Shown piece by piece: positions 56,521 to 64,000 of a stretch of 64,000 bases of DNA. The stretch's first letter is position 1, and every line of letters starts with the position of its first letter. The stretch is taken from positions 112,893 to 176,892 of the forward strand of contig JBBPSI010000031.1 of the NCBI GenBank assembly GCA_038093515.1. The letters are read 5' to 3'. Origin of the DNA: Butyriboletus loyo (Eukaryota; Basidiomycota; Agaricomycetes; Boletales; Boletaceae). A model generated the notes under the pieces. It made no database searches. It was given only the letters and a program-made list of their open reading frames with translations, and had not been told where the DNA came from. The position numbers were made by a program, and so were the translations under genes.

Positions 56521-58743
56521 CTAGAAAAGCCACGGGCCGACTGTCAAATCACGCACATCAGCAAACACACCAGCACCCAAAAACAAAAAAGGGCACCGCA
56601 CCTCTTCCACGAACGCCTTCCGGTTTGATCTGTAAGCAACTCTGATGGATCAAGTTCAGTGCCTTGGCCGCATCCTGCGCCTGTATAACACATGAGATAT
56701 TGATCTCGCTTGCGCCTTGACTGATCATCTCAATGTTGACGTTGCCTTGTGCGAGGGTTTGGAACATCCGTCCCGACATACCCACCAACTTGCGCATTTG
56801 TTTCCCGACAAGCGAGAGGATCGCCATGTCAGCGTGTATTGTGACCTGTTCGAGGATCGTTCGTTCAGGTTGCGTGCATGGACAGAAAAAAGGGAAAGGG
56901 AGAATCAGGCCCACCGGTCCACTTTTTTGAAGTTCGAAGATCAATCGGTCCATGATCTTTCGCGAGAGATTGTCTTCGATCGCCATAGTGACGTGCACCT
57001 CACTCGTACTGATCAAGTCGACGACGACACCAAAACGGTCGAGTGTACCAAAGATACCCGCGAGGAAGCCGTGGGAGACGCTCTTCCTGTTCGAATTCAC
57101 ATTGAGAACGATGATGCGTTCCTTGATGGTGACTGCCGTGGGGAGACGTTTGCTCTGATGTATATTTTCGGGGGAAGTAATGGAGAGTGTCCGTATCGCA
57201 GTTGCTGCAGACGATACGTCAGACTCGGCAGAAACGTCATCCGGGTTAGGGTGAATGACTGTTCCTCCACCCTCTGGGTTCTCTACATTCTTTATCCTGA
57301 TGGGTATGTTCCGTCGGATGACCTGGAAGAAGTAGACATTGTGAAGATGAGCGTTCGCCAAGATGAGACGAATCGTGTACACGAACCTGCTCCATGGTAA
57401 ACGGATGGACGACTTCACTCCCATAATAGGTGAGTTCCGCGGCCTCATCTGGGGATATAATTGGTATAAGACGTGCCGTGGGCACTTTTCGTGGATCGGC
57501 AGTGAATATGCCATCGACTTCTTTCCATATCTGGAGTTCGGAGGCTTCGAGGCCGACAGCGAGTAACGACGAGAGGAGGTCCGTGTAGCCCCTGCCGACC
57601 TGGCGCAGCAACGATCCCGGAACTGGACCAAAGAAACCTAGACGGAGTTTGTGTGAGATGTGCACGAAGGAGAGGGATACGTACCAGTGACGACAGGTAC
57701 TCTCGGGGCACATGCTTTTATGCGTTCCCCGACTGCGGCAGCGACGGAATCGTAAAAGGTTTGATCCAAAGGTCCTTGTGCGTGGAGATCACCATCATCA
57801 GTGATAGGCACGATGTCTTCCAGTGAGACATATTCGGCATCTATGCCCTGAAAGATAAATATACCGATGTGATCAATCCTAACCGTGGATACTATGTATA
57901 ACCTACTTGATCCCGAATGATGGCCGTCATAAGCTTGCATGCTAACCGCTCGCCAAAGCCAATAATGCTATCTTGGGATCGAGGAGACACCTCATCGATT
58001 ACCTAAAATGAACAAACGTGGACCGTGAGATCAAGGCGCCAACGTGGACATATAATCGACCGCACTTGCGCCGCAAGCAGGAACGCACGAAGCGAATCAC
58101 AATCGCGATGTATTTCTGCTTCGATTTCTTGTAAAATTTCGGGTGTCTCGATGGAGGCTTTGGCTGCTGCTAAATGTTCGGAACGGATAAGGTCGACGGT
58201 AGCACAGAACTCGGGCAGGTTCTGTCCTGACTGAGGTTCATTCAAAGGCGTGAACGAGAAGGCGACGGAATTCGGAGATGAACTGCGTGTTCGGGGTGAA
58301 GAGCCCTCGGAAGGTCGCCTAAACAACCCGTTGGTCACGGGCGTCATCGGCTCAGATCCAGAGTGTGCCTTGGTCGATGGTCGCTGTTTCGCCTCGGAAG
58401 AGGCTTTGAGCAACAGGTTTGTCGTTCCGAGTGCTTTAGTAGAACCTGAACGTGCCGAACAGACAATAGCGATTTTGTGTTGATCGATGTAGTTTCTGTC
58501 ACCAAGGATCAGTTTATCGGTGCACGGACAGGACGATGCGTGGACGCACAAGATGATATTCTTTGCAATCTGGACCGCAAACTTTCCAACGCTGGTACCT
58601 CCAAATTTTTGGACAAGCCATCGTGCAGAGGGGTCAGTGGTATTCTGGTACAGATTAGGAGGCGTTGATGGCGGTGAGGTCGGAGGCGTTGAAGGTGAGC
58701 TGGGAGGGGATAGAGAGTGCTGATCTATGCCAGAATCCGACAT
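56521..58743 (-). CDS. HOM3: Aspartokinase (monofunctional, Hom3 type)
   Basis: Phosphorylates L-aspartate, the first step to threonine, methionine and homoserine. After a Ser/Pro-rich N-terminus comes the kinase motif WLVQKFGGTSVGKFAVQI. Next are KIAIVCSARSGSTKALGTTN, a Ser-rich insertion, SIIGFGERLACKLMTAIIRD, VPVVTGFFGPVPGSL, RGYTDLLSSLLAVGL, ELQIWKEVDGIFTADPRKVP, and ELTYYGSEVVHPFTMEQV. Two ACT domains follow (KERIIVLNVNSNRKSVSHGF; MAILSLVGKQMRKLVGMSGR with GNVNIEMISQGASEINISC). RGYTDLLSS carries the RG-T-D motif of the active site. A last 60-nt intron (56601-56541) leads to the C-terminal GRVGPWLF. The ACT domains imply threonine feedback, as known for Hom3. Start at 58743 (MSDSGIDQ); the frame is also open to an ATG at 58968. 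Confidence 0.94.
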
Positions 58744-60101
58744 GGCACGGTCAGAAGATATGAAAAATGTGAGAACTAGTTTGCAAGGGTTGGCTAGGTC
58801 AGTGAGTAAATCTTGAGCGCGGAACGTTGTCGTCGGACAACAGGCACAACTCTCTCGCAAGATCGAGTCAGCTGCAAGGGGATTCTGACTGAAGATGGAA
58901 AGTTTTATGGGATTCAGGGCTTGGGCGGCAACTGCGAATGACTCGATCGAGCGACCCCCAGACACCATCTGGTCTGGAGGACTGATTCAATACTAAGTTT
59001 TGGCGCGAGCATGCAAAGGGAACAAGGAGTACTGAGCCCTTGGTTTTTCCCGGACAAGTGTTATCGACTGACACGGGTGTTCCGGTCGGAGGAGAGAATG
59101 TTCTTATAATATCCTGGCTTCGTCAGATTTATAAATGGCTCCTGATTCTGCTGCAGGGGCCCGTATGACGGTAAACGAGATTTGTCAGAAGGGGTTACTG
59201 CAGTCCGGCGGCCTGTTCGAAATGATGGGTCGGGGACAATGACAGTTGGCAAGTTGGCAAGTTGGCAGGGCAGGCACACGATCACACATCCGTTCCTGCT
59301 GATCCCAACCACTGGCCCGTGTTAACCACTCCTGCTAATCGTCAATATCATGACCGAGGGGTTTCGGGGATTGCATCGCACGTCCGCCGCCACCGTGCAG
59401 CCTGAGGTGCAGCTCTCGTTGGGTGTTGTAGTATTGGGCCACCTGATTCCTAGTCGCCGGGATATCCACCAAGGAAACGAGTGCCTGAGGTATCTGAAAC
59501 ACTTTTCCCCGATAAGCTTGGGTCCATCGAAATGACACATGACGTGCGGCGCTAATTGCATTTCTGTTCGTGACGGCCAGTCGGACTGGAGATGGCCGAG
59601 ATGTACTAGCCAGGTCGCGAATGGCAGCCCGACGATCGGGTCGTCTACCCACACCCAAGAAGACGGGCTCGGACGCAACTGCACCTTCTCGCAGACGGTG
59701 CCGTTGGATGGAAGAACGCACCATCTTTTTTTCGTAATCGCCCCACGAGGCAGGCGTGCCTTGAAATATTCTGCCTCGCATAAAGCGAAACGGTCCTATA
59801 ATCAGCACACGCCAGGCACAAGCCGTCATCGCTCGGTCTTGGGGTGGAGTTTGGGTGCGCAAAGTACACACGGCACGGGCAGGCGATCCAGCAACCCAAG
59901 CGTTATGAGATGCGCAGCTAGCGCATTTTAGCAGTGCCCTAGTCGGACCTGAACATACCGATCGCTTTTTATTTTATTTTCGATACCCTAGGTTGCCCTT
60001 GCGACCGCTCTTGGCAAAGTGTGCCCAGCACAGTGTAACACTTAAATTGGCGTGCCTGGCCCTCGCTGCCGGGTCAACTCTCCTCTTGTCCTACCACCAC
60101 C
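58744..60101. promoter_or_regulatory. Divergent region between aspartokinase and G-alpha
   Basis: 1.36 kb between divergent start codons. Besides the two promoters it contains open minus-strand frames at 59322-59871, two of which overlap in different frames, so a small gene is possible but not supported. Confidence 0.4.
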
Positions 60102-62133
60102 ATGCCCTCAGGAAGCAAGTCCCACTTAGAGTACGACCCCCTTGACGAGCTCCTCAAACCACCCCCAGGCGAGACTGAAGAAGACCGCGTCATCCGACTC
60201 GCCCAGGAGGCCGAAGCGCAAAGAATAAGCCATCAGATCGACGAGTCTATCAAGGCAGAACGTCAGCAGCAAAAGAAGAAGAGCGTCGTCAGGCTCCTTC
60301 TTCTTGGCCAAAGCGAGTCAGGCATGTCCTCGTCGCCTTCACACCCTTGCTCCGCCCTGACCGATTCCATTCAACACACCAGGCAAATCTACCACCCTCA
60401 GGCGTCAGTCGCAAACCAACCCTCCTTTCCGCTGCTGACCCTTTCCACACCAGACTTTCAGAGGTTGTACACCCCGTCCGCGTTTCGTGAAGAGCGCATT
60501 CTATGGCGCAGTGTCATTCAACTCAACGTCGTTCGCTCCGTCCGGACCATCATGGATGCACTCTCAAATGCACGTCCTCCCCCCATTGACAGTGGAGGCG
60601 AGGACAGCGACGACGATACCCCACACATACCCCACGAAATGGACTTGCTCCGAATGCGTCTCACACCACTTCGACATATCGAGGCACTCCTCATTGCTAA
60701 ACTGGTCCCACCAACCGAAGCCGACGTTGCCTCCTTTGCCGGTGGCGCCAGTTTCAGTCCATACCAATCACACCGTAGCCCAAGTCTCGAGCGCTCATGG
60801 CGGACACAGGAAGTGTTTGTCCGACCTGGCGCTACCTGGAAAGGCGCCCTCGTTAAAAGTTCTCGCAGAGACGGCCGACCGACTTCGTTAGGAGATACTG
60901 GCATGACCACGCGAGACGAAGCACAAGAAGTCCTTCACTCCTGCAGTGATGATATAATAGCCCTTTGGAACAACAGGGTCGTCCGGGAGGTACTTCGGCA
61001 GCACAAGATAAGATTGGAAGAGCTTCCAGGATTGTAACATCCAACTTCACTTTCCGCGACGACCGTATACCAACCGTTTTTCAGCTTCTTGAACGACGTG
61101 CATCGTGTCACGACACTCGATTACATCCCTTCTGATGGTAAGCTCCACACCTAAGGCGCCGTCGACGTTCTCACTGTGTTGTGTCAGACGACGTTCTGCG
61201 AGCTCGTCTGAAAACCGTCGGTGTTTCGGAATACAGATGTGAAATGGAAGCCGCTGCTGGCCGTGAGCAGGGTACCGAGTGGAGAATAGTCGACGTCGGG
61301 GGTTCTCGGTCGCAGGTGTGTACTGCGATCCTTGAGAAACTTCTGGCTAAAGAGGATTTTGTTCTAGAGAGGTGGGATATCTCTATCTCAACTTGACAAA
61401 CTCACTCATAGTCTCTCTCAGCGACATGGGTACCCTTTTTTGACGATGGTACGTCTTCATCCTGACATTATTCGTACCCTTTTGATGGCAATGTTGCCTC
61501 AGTGGATGCTATCATATTCCTTGCTCCCATATCTGGATTCGACCAGGTTCTTGCAGAAGACCGAAGTGTGAACAGATTGGTGAGGACTTCGCTTCGCAAA
61601 GTGCGTAATTCTAAATGGCCTCTAGGAGGATAGCGTGTTGCTCTGGAAAGCCGTTTGTTCGAACAAGCTCCTAGCCAATGTTGATCTGGTCCTTTTCCTA
61701 AACAAATGCGACATCCTTGAAGCCAAGCTCAACTCGGGCATCCGGTTGTCCAAATATGTCCGCAGCTATGGTGATCGCTCGAATGACTTGGATACAGCAT
61801 CCAAATGTTGGTCCAATCGTTGCATTCCCGCCTAAGTGTGACTCATCAGGTCCCTCAGACTTTCGGAGCAAGTTCAGCGCTATCCACCGAGAGTACTCTC
61901 CTCTACCTCGGAAGTTTTATGGTTTCAGTACCTCTGTCACGGTAGGCAATGCCCCTGACATGAAATACCCGCTGAGCTGAGATTCAATCCTTGGTAGGAC
62001 ACCACGACTACTGCCGGCATCCTCGCAAGCGGTGAGCTATCTTCTCACGCGTGAGAGTGGAATGCACACTCATTGAATCACAGTGCGAGACATGGTCGTG
62101 CGAAGGCATCTCAAACAATCCAAACTTTTGTAG
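60102..62133 (+). CDS. Divergent G-protein alpha subunit
   Basis: Heterotrimeric G-alpha of a divergent agaricomycete subfamily. G1/P-loop is LLLLGQSESGKSTTLR, assembled from exon 1, a 21-nt exon at 60383-60403 and exon 3. The helical domain carries an acidic insert (GGEDSDDD). Switch I is RLKTVGVSEYR with the conserved Arg and Thr. G3 is IVDVGGSRSQ, where canonical subunits have DVGGQRSE, so the GTPase Gln is Ser. ATWVPFFDDVDAIIFLAPIS and LFLNKCDILEAKL (G4, NKCD) follow. G5 is TSVTDT (canonical TCATDT). The protein ends RRHLKQSKLL. The N-terminus is MPSGSKSHLE, without the Gly2 needed for N-myristoylation and without early cysteines. The first intron (60322-60382) has a GC donor. All other joins restore family sequence. 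Signalling partner unknown. Confidence 0.9.
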
Positions 62134-64000
62134 CCCTTTCTTTTTCTGCCAAGCCAGATCTATGGGTAAGGACACGAGATGCCAATTTTCATCGTTCGAC
62201 CGACTGTCCCTTTTTGCTCAGGCACCAGTTCCTTCCCAACGACCCAAACCCTACCGTACCAATCCAGCATAGGACTCTGTCTAAGCAATGTTATCGCCAG
62301 TTCTATTACTTACTGCTCACATTACGTCTCTCATGATCCAACGCACGTCTTTCTCACGTCAACCGACCTGACCAGGTTTTTTCTTGATTGTAGGTAGGAC
62401 GTCAATGGGCCGACCCACGATTCGCCCCCACCTGTTCATCTCAGGCGTTGAACCCTTCCAAACTCCTCCTTTGATTTGATTCATTCCTAAACCATTATAT
62501 TTTTTTCATTCTCTTGGGCAGTGGATCTAGACGCGATAAGCTTCCTTCTCCTTCGATCCGTCTAACAATAAATGGAGCTCTCTTTCTTGTCCTCATATCT
62601 CGCGTTCATTTTTTGCTGACATTCTCCCCCTCCCACGTGTGGTTTCTCGTTCACATCCCCGGTCTTCTCTTACGCGATCTTACTCTTCACGGTGGGGATC
62701 ATTTTTGCTCACTCCTACTTGTTGTATCTAAGATTGTACGTTTGGCATATACATCTACATGTACGTTTATCCATCATGCGTCCCTTGATCACACCGTCGT
62801 CACGAGTGGTCCCTAGTGCGTGATACATGTTCTGCTTGTCGCAGTCGACGTTAGACACCATGGTAACGGATGAAGGCGTCCGCATGGACTCGGACGTTGC
62901 CAGTGCTTGATTAACGACCGGTCATCTCGTGCCTCGTGCGTGTGCAAGAATCGCGTGACGAGGTTCCAGATCTATGTGCTATGCTGGCAATGGGGTTGCG
63001 TTTCGAGGTTTCGACTGCACTTGCAGTGATGTGTGTGTGTGTGGGATGTGTGTGGGAGATGTGTGAAACGATATCGGTTGAATCCCGAAATCATGATGGC
63101 TGAATGCAGACAGTTACAGCGAACTCCGAACGATCGGTCGGATCTGTATCACGGTTCGCTTGGCAGGGCGGGACTCGAGTTTGAGGCCTGGTCTAGGGGG
63201 GGGGCGGTTCACTCCCATTCACCTGCATTGATTGTTCGATCTCACCGGCGTGTACGTAAGGAACGGGGAGACGTTTAGTTACTAGATGCATCGTGCAGAT
63301 AGCGAATTCAAGGGGAGGAAGTCGGCCATTGGCCATCCTCATCCTCATCCCCATCCTCGACTTAGTAATAGTAAACGAGCGCACCCGAAAGATGTCACAT
63401 CCGGGACCAGAGCACGCGCGCACGACGGGTACGGACACGTGGAAACAGCTCTTCCGAGTCTCACTTTCAGGTTCCTTGCTCAAGAAAAACACCAGCAGTG
63501 TCATACGCGTACCATGTTCTCGACGTGATCCGCCTACATATATGTATCATTTCCGGGTGTGTGCCTCTCGCTACAGGTACGCGGTTCGGAAGCTTCTTGT
63601 CTTGAGTAGACTCTTCCAGACTCTTCCCCCCTGGATTGCGATTCCGTTTTGGAAAGGTTTTGGACAGTAGTGTTTGAAGGGGGTGAAATGAGGTGAAGCG
63701 GCGGGTGCTATGATAGATCGCAAGGCACGCGTGCCTGTAGTCATCATCGAGTCCTGATGAGGTCGATCGCTGGGCCAAACAAGGAAGTCAACCGGATGGT
63801 ATCCCGCCCACTTCAATTGGTTTCGAGTGTGTCATGGCCATGCATACGATTGCCAGGTTACACGAGCGTTTCTGGACGCCAGGGTTTCTCCAAGGTTTCG
63901 CTCAAATGGACGCGGGATTCGGGCATGATTCAACTTTGATTAACCGAGGACTCAGGATCTGACGTGATGGCGACGCTGCCTCCGGAAGAGGCGCTGCTTG
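62134..64000. other. Right flank, no gene called
   Basis: 1.9 kb after the G-alpha stop. The first few hundred bases fit a pyrimidine-rich 3' flank. A (TG)n-like patch lies at 63029-63060 and a short CCATCCTCAT repeat near 63333-63356. No coding feature is supported before the window ends. Confidence 0.45.

Noticed and set aside
59322..59871. Overlapping minus-strand frames between aspartokinase and G-alpha
   Set aside because: Two frames are open over the same bases, the longer begins at GTG, and neither has a recognisable domain. A small gene remains possible but is not supported.
1..64000. CRISPR arrays, rRNA genes, telomere repeats, intact transposases or reverse transcriptases
   Set aside because: None was seen. 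The repeats found are short tandem runs, a gene tandem and two degenerate repeat pairs.

Overview
The window is nuclear DNA of a filamentous basidiomycete, most likely an agaricomycete. Nearly every gene is cut by many introns of about 45-65 bp. The protein set is fungal: Bch1/Bud7-type ChAPs, Hom3-type aspartokinase, an extra divergent G-alpha, and membrane proteins of the DUF6533-like type. A Rhizoctonia/Ceratobasidium-like genome would fit the gene set, but the sequence alone does not prove the genus. Splice sites were placed by hand from frame continuity and family conservation, so multi-exon gene limits are start codon to stop codon and individual exon edges can be off.

Left part (1-13.3 kb): a HAD phosphatase gene on the plus strand, followed by three tandem minus-strand paralogues of a secreted S10 serine carboxypeptidase (copies A, B, C). 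The spacers before copies B and C carry decayed pieces that resemble the 3' end of the HAD gene, so the repeating unit seems to be HAD 3' end plus carboxypeptidase. The B-C spacer also holds a RecQ-like helicase scrap. All three copies share very small exons of 21, 7 and 11 nt. They differ at the C-terminus: only copy C keeps a GPI-signal-like hydrophobic tail.

Middle part (13.9-30.4 kb): a decayed gene with several frameshifts, then a minus-strand run of housekeeping and regulatory genes. These are a small heat-shock protein with a long disordered N-terminus, a CCDC6-like coiled-coil protein, a ChAPs exomer subunit, a bZIP factor, the proteasome ATPase Rpt6 and a multi-span membrane protein. 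A dead paralogue of the last gene lies upstream of it.

Gene-poor part (30.4-37.9 kb): no convincing gene; it carries one member each of a degenerate dispersed repeat pair.

Right part (37.9-62.1 kb): a small nucleotidyltransferase-like gene divergent from the mitochondrial Mg2+ channel MRS2, an intronless mucin-like single-pass membrane protein, tRNA-Val(UAC), an oxysterol-binding protein divergent from a NIPA Mg2+ transporter, a gene-poor stretch with a duplicated 460-bp segment, and aspartokinase divergent from an unusual G-alpha subunit. That G-alpha has Ser in place of the switch-II catalytic Gln and a 21-nt exon splitting its P-loop.

No CRISPR array, rRNA, viral element or intact transposon was seen. 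The points most worth checking are the carboxypeptidase cluster (microexons, GPI-tail loss, duplicated HAD tail) and the G-alpha gene.
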